Notes under the pieces: model-generated | Databases searched by the model: none | What the model was told of the DNA's origin: nothing | Seen by the model: the letters and a program-made list of their open reading frames with translations, nothing else | Shown here: in pieces, positions 1 to 8,722 of the stretch | Numbering within the stretch: the first letter of the stretch is position 1 | How the letters are laid out: every line of letters begins with the position of its first letter | NCBI RefSeq assembly: GCF_002262885.1 | Contig: NZ_NKYF01000001.1 | Span: 372,001-436,000, forward strand | Source of the DNA: Pseudonocardia sp. MH-G8 | GTDB lineage: Bacteria > Actinomycetota > Actinomycetes > Mycobacteriales > Pseudonocardiaceae | Direction of reading: 5' to 3' | DNA length: 64,000 bases | Translations under genes and position numbers: made by a program

Positions 1-1072
1 CCTCGTCGACGACGACGCCGAGCCCGGGCCCGGTGGGCACGCCCAGGCTGCCGCCGCGCAGTTCGAGCGGCTCGATCACGTCGTCGGCGTGCAGGTAGTA
101 CATGCTGTCGATGGCCCGTGACAGGACCGGCGTGCTCGCCACCACGGCCAGGTGCGCCGCCGTGGCGATGCCCAGCTCGCCGCCGGAGTGCAGGTTCATG
201 CCCAGGCCGAACGTCTCGCAGTGGGCGGCGAGCGCCTTCGTCGCCGCGATCCCGCCCCACTTGTAGACGTCGCCGTGAACGACGTCGACGGCGCCGAGGC
301 GGACCGCCGGCGCGAAGTCCTCGAAGCGCACCAGGCACATGTTCGTGCAGAGGGGGATGCGGACCTTCGCGCGCACCTGGCTCATGCCCTCGATTCCCAC
401 GCACGGGTCCTCGAGGTACTCCAGGTCCAGCTCCTCGAGCTGGATGCCGGCGCGCACCGAGTCCGGCACCGACCACGCGGCGTTCGGGTCCACCCGCAGC
501 GCCACCTCGGGCAGCGCCTCCCGCAGCGCGCGCAGGATCCGCACGTCGCCGTACACGTCGCGGGTGCCCTTGAGCTTCACGGCGGTGAAGCCACCCTCGG
601 CCACCACGCGCGCGGTGTGCTCGGCGAGGCGGGCCGGGAGCTCGGCCGCGGACGCGCCGGGGGCGTCGGCGCGCGTGACCAGCGCGGTGATCGGCACTTC
701 GGTGCGCACGGGTCCGCCGAGCAGGTCGGTGAGGGACTGCCCGGTCGCCTTGCCGATCACGTCCCAGCAGGCGACGTCCAGCGCCGCGATCGCGGCGTAG
801 CCGAGGTAGCCGTGGAAGAACGGCACCATGTGCTGGCGGCGGTGGAAGGCCTCGAGCGCGAACGGGCTGGTGCCGACCAGGTCCGCGGCGAGCCGGCGCA
901 CCAGCTCGGCCACCGGACGGCCCCACATCGTCTCGCCCCAGCCGGTGACGCCGGAGTCGGTGCGGATCGAGACGATCGTGCGGGTCTCTCCGGTCTTCGT
1001 CTCGAACGAGCTGGTGAACGGGTTCGTCAGCGGCAGGTTGACGACCTGCACGTCGACATCGGTGATCTTCAC
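1..1072 (-). CDS. Glucarate-dehydratase-like enolase superfamily enzyme (3' end off window)
   Basis: Mandelate racemase/muconate lactonizing family, glucarate dehydratase subgroup, expected to dehydrate an acid sugar after Mg-assisted proton removal. The sequence shows the subgroup residues in order: K166-x-K168, metal ligands D195, E221 (in YLEDP) and N244, then D263 and H295 (LHSGGELG) as the Asp-His dyad. The C-terminus is cut by the window start, so about 357 residues are seen. The start is GTG at 1072, which overlaps the stop of the creatininase-family gene by 4 bp, so the two are translationally coupled. The N-terminus VKITDVDVQVVNLPL is typical of the capping domain. The true substrate is not evident; other acid-sugar dehydratases share this residue pattern. 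Confidence 0.85.
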   Translation of the reverse strand, partial: MKITDVDVQVVNLPLTNPFTSSFETKTGETRTIVSIRTDSGVTGWGETMWGRPVAELVRRLAADLVGTSPFALEAFHRRQHMVPFFHGYLGYAAIAALDVACWDVIGKATGQSLTDLLGGPVRTEVPITALVTRADAPGASAAELPARLAEHTARVVAEGGFTAVKLKGTRDVYGDVRILRALREALPEVALRVDPNAAWSVPDSVRAGIQLEELDLEYLEDPCVGIEGMSQVRAKVRIPLCTNMCLVRFEDFAPAVRLGAVDVVHGDVYKWGGIAATKALAAHCETFGLGMNLHSGGELGIATAAHLAVVASTPVLSRAIDSMYYLHADDVIEPLELRGGSLGVPTGPGLGVVVDE

Positions 1073-1821
1073 GGGTTTCCCCCTCCGTGGCTGGTGGCGG
1101 TGGCGGCGTGGAACGCGCGGATCGCACCCGCGAGCGCCTCCGCGCGGGCGTCGAGCAGCGCGGCGCCCGTCGTGGCGTCGGCGGCCCCCGGGTCGTCGGT
1201 CGTGCCGCCCACCCGCGCCCACTCGCCGTGCCGCTCCACGACCAGACCCGGCGCGGGCGGGCGGTGGAACAGCGGCGGCTCGTCCGGCGCCTGCCACGGC
1301 GCGGGCGTGGCCACCAGGTCGGGGTGGGCAGCGAGCATCAGCGACGTCTCGAACGCACCGGCGTGGCCGGGCGGCCCGCCCTCGCCCAGCGCCCAGTAGG
1401 AGCAGGCACCGAGCGCGACGTCGCGTTCCAGCGCGCAGCGCTTCACCGCGAGCCTGACGATCTCGTCGTTGCCGCCGTGGCCGTTGACGAGCAGCACCCG
1501 GCGGAACCCGCTGCGCGCGAGCGAGTCGAGGACGTCAGCGAGCACGGCCTGCAGCGTGGCCGGGGAGAGCGACACGGCGGCGGCGAACAGGTGGTGCGGG
1601 CTGTGCCCGAACGGCAGGGCAGGCAGCCGCACGAGCTCCGGACCGCCGTCGCCGAGCCGCGCGATCGCCGCGTCCACGACGGCCTCGGCGAGCATCGTGT
1701 CCGTGCCCATCGGCAGGTGCGCGGAGTGCTGCTCCTGGGAGCCGACGGGGAGCACCGCGATCGCCCCGCGCTCCCCTGCGGCGCGGACCTCCCGCCACGG
1801 CTGCCGGTCGAGTCGTAACAC
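1069..1821 (-). CDS. Creatininase-family amidohydrolase
   Basis: Cytoplasmic metal-dependent hydrolase of the creatinine amidohydrolase/MftE/FAPy deformylase family, 250 residues, usual length. Visible motifs: PVGSQEQHSAHLPMGTD (E30, H32 and D41 as likely metal ligands), GHSPHHL, the family signature VNGHGGN, and FETS near residue 145. The start chosen is GTG at 1821, with GGTGGAG 6 bases upstream; a GTG 9 bases further up lacks a spaced ribosome site. It precedes and overlaps the enolase-superfamily gene and diverges from the ROK-like gene. Family members cut small cyclic or linear amides or lactones. No mycofactocin genes are nearby, so an MftE role is unlikely; a role in opening an amide or lactone before dehydration is inference. 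Confidence 0.85.
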   Translation of the reverse strand: MLRLDRQPWREVRAAGERGAIAVLPVGSQEQHSAHLPMGTDTMLAEAVVDAAIARLGDGGPELVRLPALPFGHSPHHLFAAAVSLSPATLQAVLADVLDSLARSGFRRVLLVNGHGGNDEIVRLAVKRCALERDVALGACSYWALGEGGPPGHAGAFETSLMLAAHPDLVATPAPWQAPDEPPLFHRPPAPGLVVERHGEWARVGGTTDDPGAADATTGAALLDARAEALAGAIRAFHAATATSHGGGNP

Positions 1822-1881
1822 GGCTGTCTCCACCTTCCTGTGCTCGAGGTGCGTGAGGTCGACGTGTTTAAGGTCGTGGGC

Positions 1882-2823
1882 ATGAGCAGCCCCCACCGCG
1901 CAGCGCTGCGCCTGGTGCCCGAGCCGGCCGCCGCTCCCCCGGCGCGCACGCTCGGGGCGGTCGAGCTGCTGCCCGGCCTGGTGCGGGCGTCGCTGATGGA
2001 GCTGTCCGGCGCGGTGCTGCGGCGTGGGGAGGCTGCGTTCGCGCCCGCGGAACCGGCAGGGGTCGACGCCGCGCTGCTGGCGGCGTGCGCGCCCTGCTTC
2101 GGCGCCGAGCGGCCGCTGGGCATCGGCGTGGCGGCCGCGGGACTGGTCGACGCGGACGCCGGCGTGATCCTCGAGGTCAACGACGCACCCGCCCTGCACG
2201 GCTATCCCGTGCGGGAGCGGCTGGCGCGGTACGGCGTGCCCGTGCACGTGGAGCACCGCGCCCGCCTGCAGGTGCTCGGGGACCGCTGGTTCGGGCCGGG
2301 CCGCGGCCGCAGCGACTTCGCGTCGGTCTCCACCGGCGAGGTGCTCGGCGTCGGGATCCTGCTGGGCGGTGAGCTGCTCGCCCCGCCCGGCGGGCGCAGC
2401 GGCGCGCACATGACGGTGGCCGGGCCCGACCGCGTGTGCACGTGCGGCGCGCGCGGCTGTTGGAAGACCGTGGCCACCACGCGCTGGCTGCGCGAGCGGG
2501 TGGCCGGCACCGGGCTCCCGGCCACGCTCGCCGGGCTCGTCGCGAGCGCCGACCCGCAGGCCGCCGCCGTGGTCGACGAGTACGCAGAGAACCTCGCGCT
2601 GGGGCTGCTGAACATCCAGCAGCTGTTCGCGCCGGGCCTGTTCGTGCTGCACGGCGAGGCGCGCGACGGTGGCGAGGGCTTCCGCGAGCGGGTCGAGCGG
2701 CGCCTGCGTGGGGCGTCGGCGTGGTCGCCAACGGCCGAGCCGCCCGTCGTGCTGGTGAGCTCCACGGTCGTCGACGACATCGCGCTGCTCGGCGGCGCCG
2801 GGCTGGTGCTGTCCGCGCGGTAG
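1882..2823 (+). CDS. ROK-family protein, probably non-catalytic
   Basis: 313 residues with the C-terminal zinc signature CTCGARGCWKTVA of ROK (repressor, ORF, kinase) proteins and the preceding sugar-binding region GVGILLGGELLAPPGGRSGAHM. It lacks two kinase features: no N-terminal DxGGT phosphate loop is seen, and the usual ENDAN catalytic motif reads VEHRARL, so the catalytic Asp is gone. It also lacks the N-terminal winged helix of ROK repressors. A ligand-sensing or degenerate role is therefore more likely than a sugar kinase. The start is taken as ATG 1882; a GTG at 1840 is in frame but lies in the divergent promoter region. It converges on the transporter ATPase gene with 5 bp between stops. 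Confidence 0.7.
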   Translation: MSSPHRAALRLVPEPAAAPPARTLGAVELLPGLVRASLMELSGAVLRRGEAAFAPAEPAGVDAALLAACAPCFGAERPLGIGVAAAGLVDADAGVILEVNDAPALHGYPVRERLARYGVPVHVEHRARLQVLGDRWFGPGRGRSDFASVSTGEVLGVGILLGGELLAPPGGRSGAHMTVAGPDRVCTCGARGCWKTVATTRWLRERVAGTGLPATLAGLVASADPQAAAVVDEYAENLALGLLNIQQLFAPGLFVLHGEARDGGEGFRERVERRLRGASAWSPTAEPPVVLVSSTVVDDIALLGGAGLVLSAR

Positions 2824-2828
2824 GGCGA

Positions 2829-3647
2829 TCAGGCTGCCCTCCGGCGCCGGGCGCGGTGCGGGTCGGGGTCGGGCACGGCGGCCAGCAGGGCCTGTGTGTA
2901 CGCCTCCCGCGGCGTGCGCAGCACCGCATCGGTGCTGCCCTCCTCCACGACCCGCCCGCGGTGCAGCACGGCCACCCGGTTCGCCACCTGCTGCACCACC
3001 GCGAGGTTGTGCGAGACGAACACGTAGGTCAGCCCGAGCCGGGTCTGCAGGTCGGCGAGCAGGTCCAGGATCTGCGCCTGCACCGACACGTCCAGGGCGC
3101 TCGTGGGCTCGTCGAGCACCACGAGGCTCGGGCGCAGCGCGAGCGCCCGGGCGATCGAGATCCGCTGCCGCTGCCCGCCGGAGAACTCGTGCGGGTAGCG
3201 GTCCTGCACCTCCCCCGGCAGGCCCACGGAGTCGAGCAGGTCGGCCACCCGCTCGCGCAGCGCCTGCCGGGCCCGCCGCGCGCCGGTGCCCGGCTCGTGG
3301 GTGACGATCGGCTCGGCGACGATGTCGGTGACCCGCATCCGCGGGTTCATGCTCGAGTAGGGGTCCTGCAGCACGACCTGCATCTCGCGGCGCACCGCGC
3401 GCAGCCCGGCCCTCGACAGCGCTGCGAGGTCCTGGCCGCGGAAGCGCACCGTGCCCGCGGTGGGCGGCTCCAGCTTCAGCAGCAGCCGCACGAGCGTGGA
3501 CTTGCCCGAACCGGACTCCCCCACGATCGCCGTGGTCTCCCCGGCCCGCACGCCCAGGCTCACGTCGTCGACCGCGACCACGCCCGGGTCGCCGCGGCGG
3601 CCGCGGTACTCCTTGCGGACGCCGTCGAGCTCCACCAGGGGGGTCAT
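2829..3647 (-). CDS. Oligopeptide-type ABC importer, ATPase 2 (DppF/OppF-like)
   Basis: Second nucleotide-binding subunit of a family-5 (peptide/nickel/opine) ABC importer, 272 residues. Walker A GESGSGKST, Q-loop VLQDPYSSMNPRM, signature FSGGQRQR, Walker B VVLDEPTSALD and H-loop VSHNL are all intact. The stretch QDPYSSMNP and the C-terminal PYTQ-like PREAYTQALLAAVPDPDP are typical of the DppF side. The ATG at 3647 overlaps the stop of the partner ATPase by 4 bp. It is the last gene of the five-gene transporter operon running from 7822 downward. Substrate is unknown; see the binding protein. Confidence 0.93.
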   Translation of the reverse strand: MTPLVELDGVRKEYRGRRGDPGVVAVDDVSLGVRAGETTAIVGESGSGKSTLVRLLLKLEPPTAGTVRFRGQDLAALSRAGLRAVRREMQVVLQDPYSSMNPRMRVTDIVAEPIVTHEPGTGARRARQALRERVADLLDSVGLPGEVQDRYPHEFSGGQRQRISIARALALRPSLVVLDEPTSALDVSVQAQILDLLADLQTRLGLTYVFVSHNLAVVQQVANRVAVLHRGRVVEEGSTDAVLRTPREAYTQALLAAVPDPDPHRARRRRAA

Positions 3648-4438
3648 CGCAGCTCCAATCGGGGGGTCGCGCGCAGCAGCCCGCGCGTGTAGTCCTGCGC
3701 CGGCGCGTCGAACACGTCCAGGACCCCACCGGACTCGACCACCCGGCCCTCGTGCATCACGACCACGCGGTCGGCCACCTCGGCCACCACGGCGAGGTCG
3801 TGGGTGATCAGGACGACGGCGGTGCCCCGGCGCTCGCACAGCCCGACGAGCAGGTCGAGGATCTGCGCCTGCACCGTGACGTCGAGCGCGGTGGTCGGCT
3901 CGTCGGCGACCAGCACCCGTGGCCTGCCCACCAGCGCCATCGCGATCATCGCCCGCTGCCGCAGACCGCCGGACAGCTCGTGCGGGTACTGGTCGGCGCG
4001 GCGTTCCGGCTCGGGGATCCCGGCCTCCGAGAGGGCGGGAACGACCGCGGCCCTGGCCTCGGCGCGCGAGGCCCCGCGGTGGCGGCGCAGCACCTCGGCC
4101 ACCTGCGTGCCGATGCGCTGCAGCGGGTCGAGGCTCGTCATCGGGTCCTGGAAGATCATCGCCACGTCGTTCCCGCGGACGTCGCGCAGCTCCCGCTCGC
4201 TCATCTCCAGCACGTCGCGCCCGTCGAGCCGGACCGACCCGCCGGTGTAGACGCAGGGCGGCTCCGGGTTCAGCCGCAGCACCGACAGCGCCGTGGCGCT
4301 CTTGCCGCTGCCCGACTCGCCGACGACGGCGAGGATCTCCCCCTCGTCGACGTGCAGGTCGACGCCGCGCACGGCGGGCACCGTGCCCGTGGCCAGCCGG
4401 AACTCGACGGACAGGTCCTGGATCTCCAGCAGGGTCAT
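3644..4438 (-). CDS. Oligopeptide-type ABC importer, ATPase 1 (DppD/OppD-like)
   Basis: First nucleotide-binding subunit of the same importer, 264 residues. Visible: Walker A GESGSGKSA, the DppD-type Q-loop IFQDPMTSLDPL, signature LSGGLRQR, Walker B VLVADEPTTALD and H-loop ITHDL. The C-terminus DYTRGLLRATPRLELR is the usual end of this subfamily, although the Cys cluster that some DppD proteins carry at the C-terminus is absent. ATG 4438 overlaps the upstream permease stop (ATGA), consistent with coupled translation. With 2829-3647 it forms the ATPase heterodimer. Confidence 0.93.
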   Translation of the reverse strand: MTLLEIQDLSVEFRLATGTVPAVRGVDLHVDEGEILAVVGESGSGKSATALSVLRLNPEPPCVYTGGSVRLDGRDVLEMSERELRDVRGNDVAMIFQDPMTSLDPLQRIGTQVAEVLRRHRGASRAEARAAVVPALSEAGIPEPERRADQYPHELSGGLRQRAMIAMALVGRPRVLVADEPTTALDVTVQAQILDLLVGLCERRGTAVVLITHDLAVVAEVADRVVVMHEGRVVESGGVLDVFDAPAQDYTRGLLRATPRLELR

Positions 4439-5325
4439 GACCGGTACGCCTTCGGGTCGGCGACGTCGCGCAGGACGTCGCCCGCGAGGTTGACGGCGAG
4501 CGCGGTGAACATGAGGGCGAGGCCCGGGAACACCGCGATCCACCACGAGGTCCCGAGGTAGAGCTGGCCGTCGCTGAGCATCCCGCCCCAGGTCACCACC
4601 GACTTCGGGACCCCGAGGCCGAGGTAGCTCAGCGAGGCCTCGGCGACGATCGCGGCGGCCACGTGCAGGGTGCCGATCGTGGCCAGCGGCGCGAGCACGT
4701 TGGGCAGCAGGTGCCGGCGCATGATCACCAGGTCCGGCACGCCGATCGCGCGGGCCTCGGTGACGAAGTCGCGCGAGCGCAGCGACAGCACCTCCGACCG
4801 CACGACCCGCGCGTAGGACACCCAGCCGGTGAACCCGAGCACGATGATCACGTACCAGAGCCCGGAGCCGAGGAAACCGACGATCGCGAGCGCCAGCAGG
4901 ATCGACGGGAACGCCAGCTGCAGGTCGGCCAGGCGCATGAGCAGCCGGTCGGGCCAGCCGCCGACGTAGCCGCTCACGAGCCCGACGAGCGCCCCGATCA
5001 CGCCGGCGAGCAGCGCGGCCGAGACGCCGACCAGCAGCGACACCCGCGCCCCGTGGATCATCCTGCTGAGCACGTCGCGGCCGAGCTGGTCGGTGCCCAG
5101 CAGGTGCGCCGCATCGCCCCCGGCCAGCCACGCCGGCGGCCGCAGCCGGACCAGCAGGTCCTGCGCCGCCGGGTCGTACGGCGCGATGACGGGGGCGAAC
5201 ACGGCGGCCACGAGCACCGCGGCGAGCACGGCGATCGCGAGCACCGCGAGCTTGTTGCGCAGGACGGCCCGTGCACGCGGCGCGCGGGCGGCGGCCGGCG
5301 CGGCGGTGGTGGCGGCAGCGGTCAT
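4435..5325 (-). CDS. Oligopeptide-type ABC importer permease 2 (DppC-like)
   Basis: Integral membrane subunit, 296 residues. It has the DppC N-terminal pattern (cytosolic Ala/Arg-rich start, one hydrophobic segment, then APYDPAAQD and the HLLGTDQLGRDVLSRMIHGARVSL motif) followed by five hydrophobic segments. The cytoplasmic EAA loop is EARAIGVPDLVIMRRHLLPNVLAPL. The C-terminal half includes EASLSYLGLGV and PSWG-type segment VVTWGGMLSDGQ. ATG 5325 overlaps the DppB-like stop by 4 bp. Pairs with 5322-6296 to form the channel. Confidence 0.93.
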   Translation of the reverse strand: MTAAATTAAPAAARAPRARAVLRNKLAVLAIAVLAAVLVAAVFAPVIAPYDPAAQDLLVRLRPPAWLAGGDAAHLLGTDQLGRDVLSRMIHGARVSLLVGVSAALLAGVIGALVGLVSGYVGGWPDRLLMRLADLQLAFPSILLALAIVGFLGSGLWYVIIVLGFTGWVSYARVVRSEVLSLRSRDFVTEARAIGVPDLVIMRRHLLPNVLAPLATIGTLHVAAAIVAEASLSYLGLGVPKSVVTWGGMLSDGQLYLGTSWWIAVFPGLALMFTALAVNLAGDVLRDVADPKAYRS

Positions 5326-6296
5326 CGGTGGGACACCCGCACTCTCGGGTCGAGGATCGCGTACGAGGCGTCGACGATCAGGTTGACCACGACGAAGGTG
5401 GCGGCGAAGAACAGGATCGCCGCCTGCACCAGCGGGAAGTCGCGGTTGCCGATCGCCTCGACGGTCAGGCGCCCGATACCCGGCCAGGAGAACACCTGCT
5501 CGGTGAGGATCGCGCCGCCGAGCAGGCTGCCGACCTCCAGGCCGACCACGGTGATCACCGGCAGGGCGGCGTGGCGCAGGGCGTGCGAGACGACGATCGT
5601 CGGCGTGCTCAGTCCCTTCGCCCGCGCCGTGCGGATGTGGTCGGAGCCGAGCACCTCGATCAACGACGAGCGCAGCAGCCGCGCGATCACCGCGACCGAG
5701 TAGATCGCGAGCGTGACGGCGGGCAGCACCAGGTGCTCGAGCGAGCCGTAGCCGGAGGCGGGCAGCACCTGCCACTGCACGGCGAACACGAGCACCAGCA
5801 GGATCCCGGTCCAGAACGCGGGCGTGGACTGCCCGACCAGCACCGCCGCCATCACGCCGGTGTCGCCCGCGCGGCCCCGGCGAAGCGCCGCGTAGATCCC
5901 GGCGGGCACCGCGATCACCACCGCGATCACGGCGGCGGCCGCCGCGAGCTGCAGCGTGGCCGGGATGCGCTCCAGCAGCACGTCGGCGACCGGGCGGTCG
6001 TAGAACAGGGACGTGCCGAAGTCCAGGCGCGGCAGGCCCCACAGGTAGTCCAGGTACTGGACCAGCAGCGGCCGGTCCAGGCCGAGGCTCGCGCGCAGCG
6101 TGGCCTCCTGCTCGGCGGTGGCGTCCGGCGGGAGCAGCAGCGCCACCGGGTCGCCGGACAGCCGCACCAGCAGGAACGCCACCGTGGCCGCGGCCACGAG
6201 CACGCCGATCGCGCCGAGCAGCCGGGTCAGCAGCGTGCGCGCGATCCCGGCACCCGGCGCCGGCACACGCGGCACCTCCACGACGGGCTGGGTCAT
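5322..6296 (-). CDS. Oligopeptide-type ABC importer permease 1 (DppB-like)
   Basis: Integral membrane subunit, 324 residues. Family marks: LLRLSGDPVALLLPPDATAEQ after the first membrane helix, LGLDRPLLVQYLDYLWGL, and the EAA loop TARAKGLSTPTIVVSHALRHAALPVITVVGL. The C-terminal segment LTEQVFSWPGIGRLTVEAIGNRDFPLVQ is the conserved DppB periplasmic loop. The start ATG 6296 overlaps the stop of the binding-protein gene. Six hydrophobic segments can be traced. Works with the adjoining DppC-like protein. Confidence 0.93.
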   Translation of the reverse strand: MTQPVVEVPRVPAPGAGIARTLLTRLLGAIGVLVAAATVAFLLVRLSGDPVALLLPPDATAEQEATLRASLGLDRPLLVQYLDYLWGLPRLDFGTSLFYDRPVADVLLERIPATLQLAAAAAVIAVVIAVPAGIYAALRRGRAGDTGVMAAVLVGQSTPAFWTGILLVLVFAVQWQVLPASGYGSLEHLVLPAVTLAIYSVAVIARLLRSSLIEVLGSDHIRTARAKGLSTPTIVVSHALRHAALPVITVVGLEVGSLLGGAILTEQVFSWPGIGRLTVEAIGNRDFPLVQAAILFFAATFVVVNLIVDASYAILDPRVRVSHR

Positions 6297-7822
6297 GCCA
6301 TCACCTCCGCGCTGGCCATCTGCAACGAGCCGTGGATCGGCGGGCGCCAGCGTGGTCGTTCGCCCCGCGCGGTGATGGTGTCGATCTGGTAGAGGAACAC
6401 GAACGGCGCCTCCTGCTTCAACAGTCGCTGCAGCTGCCCGAAGGCGCGCAGCCGTTCCTGGGGGTCCACCGAGAGCTCCTCGCGGTCGATGAGCCGGTCC
6501 GCCTCGTCGGAGGTCCAGCGGCTCTGGCGGCGGTCCCGGCGCACGTTCGACTGGACGTTGCTCTGCCCGTCGAGCGTCCAGCCGGTGCTCGCGGCCAGGT
6601 ACATCGGTCCGAGCGCGCGGCGGTTCTCCGAGGTGAGGCGGCTGGAGTAGGTGCCGGAGTCGATCGCGTCGACGCGGGCGCGCACCCCCACCCGGGCCAG
6701 CAGGCCCGAGATCGCCTCGGCCACGCCCGCGTCCGTGCTGGACGCGGTGAGCACCGTGTCGAACCCGTCCGGGTAGCCCGCGTCGGCGAGCAGCCGCGCG
6801 GCGAGCGCGGTGTCGCGGGTGAACGGCGCGACCGACGGGTCGAAGCCGAAGGACTCGCGCGGGATCATCGTGGGCACCTCGCGGGCGTTGCCGTCGAGCA
6901 CGGCGTCGATCAGCAGCGGCACGTCCACGGCGTGGTTGAGCGCCTGGCGCACCCGCGGGTCGCGCAGCGGGCCGTCCTCGGTGTCCAGCGACAGGTAGGA
7001 GGTGCGGATGCCCGGGAAGCGGTCGATCGTGACGCCCGGGTAGCCCCGCAGCTGCAGCGCGGCGTCGGGCGTGAGGCCGGTGACCAGGTCCACCTCGTCG
7101 CTCTGCAGGGCCGCCAGCGCTGACGCGGGGTTGGCCATCGGGCGGAACACCAGCTCGTCGACGCCCGGAGGCCCGTTCCAGTGCGCGGTGTTCGCGCGCA
7201 TCCGCAGCTCGTGGTCGCGCCGCCAGTCGACGAACGTGAACGGGCCGGTGCCGACCGGTGCGCGGGCGAACCCCTCGTCGCCGACCTCGGCGAGGTAGCG
7301 CGGCGGGAGCACGACGCCGCCGAACAGCGACAGCTTCGCCGGCAGGATCGGGTCGGGCTGGTCGGTCTGCACCTCGACGGTGAGCGGGTCGAGCACGGTC
7401 GCACCGGTGACGTAGCGCAGTTCGACGATCGGGGACTTCGTGGCCGGGTCGAGCAGCCGCTGGATGCTGAAAGCCACCGCGGCCGCGTCGCAGGGCTCGC
7501 CGTTGTGGAACGTGACGCCGGGGCGCAGCTGGAAGCGCCAGGTCAGCGGTGTCGGGTTGGACCAGGACAGCGCGAGCCGCGGCGCGAGCTCGTTGTCCGG
7601 GCCGCGGGTCGTGAGCGTGTCGAACAGGTTGATCAGGACGTTCATCGACATCATGTCGCCCTGCTTGTGCGGGTCGAGCGTCTTGGTGTCGTTGGGTTGC
7701 GTCAGCCGCAGCGCCCGTCCGATCGGGGCCTCGCTCGTGCCGCACGCGCTGAGCGCGGCGACCGCGGGGACGGCGAGCCCCGCGAGTCGCAGGGCGGAGC
7801 GCCGGGACAGCCGTGCGGTCAC
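6293..7822 (-). CDS. Family 5 extracellular solute-binding lipoprotein
   Basis: Binding protein of the importer, 509 residues. The N-terminus has twin arginine-like RLSRRSALRLAG followed by a hydrophobic core and the lipobox LSAC, so it is probably a membrane-anchored lipoprotein. Domain features of SBP family 5: TLDPHKQGDMMSMNVLINLFDTL, LAPRLALSW, and FHNGEPCDAAAVAFSIQRLLDP. The start is GTG 7822, with GGAG 8 bases upstream; two in-frame GTG codons just upstream are alternatives. It is the first gene of the operon and diverges from the IclR regulator. Binding site residues cannot be turned into a substrate; peptides, opines or acyl-sugar amides are all possible. Confidence 0.9.
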   Translation of the reverse strand: MTARLSRRSALRLAGLAVPAVAALSACGTSEAPIGRALRLTQPNDTKTLDPHKQGDMMSMNVLINLFDTLTTRGPDNELAPRLALSWSNPTPLTWRFQLRPGVTFHNGEPCDAAAVAFSIQRLLDPATKSPIVELRYVTGATVLDPLTVEVQTDQPDPILPAKLSLFGGVVLPPRYLAEVGDEGFARAPVGTGPFTFVDWRRDHELRMRANTAHWNGPPGVDELVFRPMANPASALAALQSDEVDLVTGLTPDAALQLRGYPGVTIDRFPGIRTSYLSLDTEDGPLRDPRVRQALNHAVDVPLLIDAVLDGNAREVPTMIPRESFGFDPSVAPFTRDTALAARLLADAGYPDGFDTVLTASSTDAGVAEAISGLLARVGVRARVDAIDSGTYSSRLTSENRRALGPMYLAASTGWTLDGQSNVQSNVRRDRRQSRWTSDEADRLIDREELSVDPQERLRAFGQLQRLLKQEAPFVFLYQIDTITARGERPRWRPPIHGSLQMASAEVMA

Positions 7823-7856
7823 GGGCACCACTCCATTCCAATTTTTCTTACCAGCA

Positions 7857-7871
7857 TTCCGTCTCACGGAA
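7857..7871. promoter_or_regulatory. Probable IclR operator, perfect 15-bp palindrome
   Basis: TTCCGTCTCACGGAA is a perfect dyad (6-bp arms, 3-bp centre) in the 72-bp gap between the divergent transporter operon and the IclR gene. IclR proteins commonly bind TTCCG/CGGAA-type dyads in such gaps. It lies 35 bases before the binding-protein start and 24 before the IclR start, so it could control both directions. Regulator assignment is inference from position and symmetry. Confidence 0.65.
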
Positions 7872-7894
7872 CGTTGGGCGGTAAGGTAGGCGCC

Positions 7895-8722
7895 ATGGCA
7901 ACGGCTGTCAACGAACCCGGCGGGGCACCCGACGACCGGCCGGCCGAGGCGCGGGGGGCACTGGACAAGGCGCTGGCCCTGCTCACCGCCCTCGCCCGCC
8001 CGGACGGGCCGCACCGCCTGGCAGAGCTGGCCGCAGCGGCGCAGGTGCCCAAGCCGAGCGCGCACCGGATGCTGCGCACCCTCGTCGACAGCGGCTTCGC
8101 CAGCACTGCAGGCGGCGGCTCCTACCAGGTCGGCCCGCACCTGCTCGGGATGGCCGCCGCGGCGCTCGCCAGCAGCAGGGAGGGCCGGTTCGTCCGCCCG
8201 GTGCTCGCCGACCTGCAGCGCCGCACCGGCCACACCGTGCACTACGCCCTGCGCTCGCGCGGCGTGGCCGTGCAGCTGGACGTCGTCGAGCCGGCGTCGG
8301 GGTACCGCCTGGCCGTGCGGGCGGGCGACGAGGTGCCGCTGCACTGCACCGCGGCCGGTCGCGCGATCCTGGCCGGCCTCCCCGACCGCGAGGCCGCCGC
8401 CCTGCTCGGCGCCGGGCCGCTGGCCGCCCGCACCCCGCACACGCTCACCGACCCCGCCGCCGTCCGCGCCGCGGTGGCCGCCGTCGACGCGCACGGCTAC
8501 GTCGTCGAGGACGAGGAGTACGCACCCGACGTGCGCAGCATCGCCGCTCCCGTCGTCGACGGCACGGGCGCGGTGGCCGGCGCCGTCGCCGTCAGCGGGC
8601 TGACGTTCGTGCTCAGCCGCGACAGCGCCGACGTGCTCGGGCCGCTCGTGCGCGACGCCGCGGCCCGGCTGTCCGCGGCGCTGGGCAGCGGCCGGCTGCG
8701 GGTGGTGGGCGAGCATGGGTGA
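7895..8722 (+). CDS. IclR-family transcriptional regulator
   Basis: 275 residues. N-terminal winged helix from about residue 24: ALDKALALLTALARPDGPHRLAELAAAAQVPKPSAHRML is the IclR HTH, followed by the RTLVDSGFA helix-wing. The effector domain carries LPLHCTAAGRAILA-type segment (VPLHCTAAGRAIL) and the DEEYAPDVRSIAAPVVDGTGAVAGAVAVSGL signature. ATG 7895 follows GGTAAGGTAGG. It is divergent from the importer operon and overlaps the serine hydrolase gene by 8 bp, so it likely controls both and itself through the palindrome at 7857-7871. Confidence 0.93.
   Translation: MATAVNEPGGAPDDRPAEARGALDKALALLTALARPDGPHRLAELAAAAQVPKPSAHRMLRTLVDSGFASTAGGGSYQVGPHLLGMAAAALASSREGRFVRPVLADLQRRTGHTVHYALRSRGVAVQLDVVEPASGYRLAVRAGDEVPLHCTAAGRAILAGLPDREAAALLGAGPLAARTPHTLTDPAAVRAAVAAVDAHGYVVEDEEYAPDVRSIAAPVVDGTGAVAGAVAVSGLTFVLSRDSADVLGPLVRDAAARLSAALGSGRLRVVGEHG

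Noticed and set aside
1069-3729. An open frame spanning most of the creatininase, ROK and transporter ATPase region on the minus strand
   Set aside because: Only its last 750 bp encode a recognisable family with a good start; the rest is a GC-skew artefact antisense to the ROK-like gene and out of frame with the ATPase.
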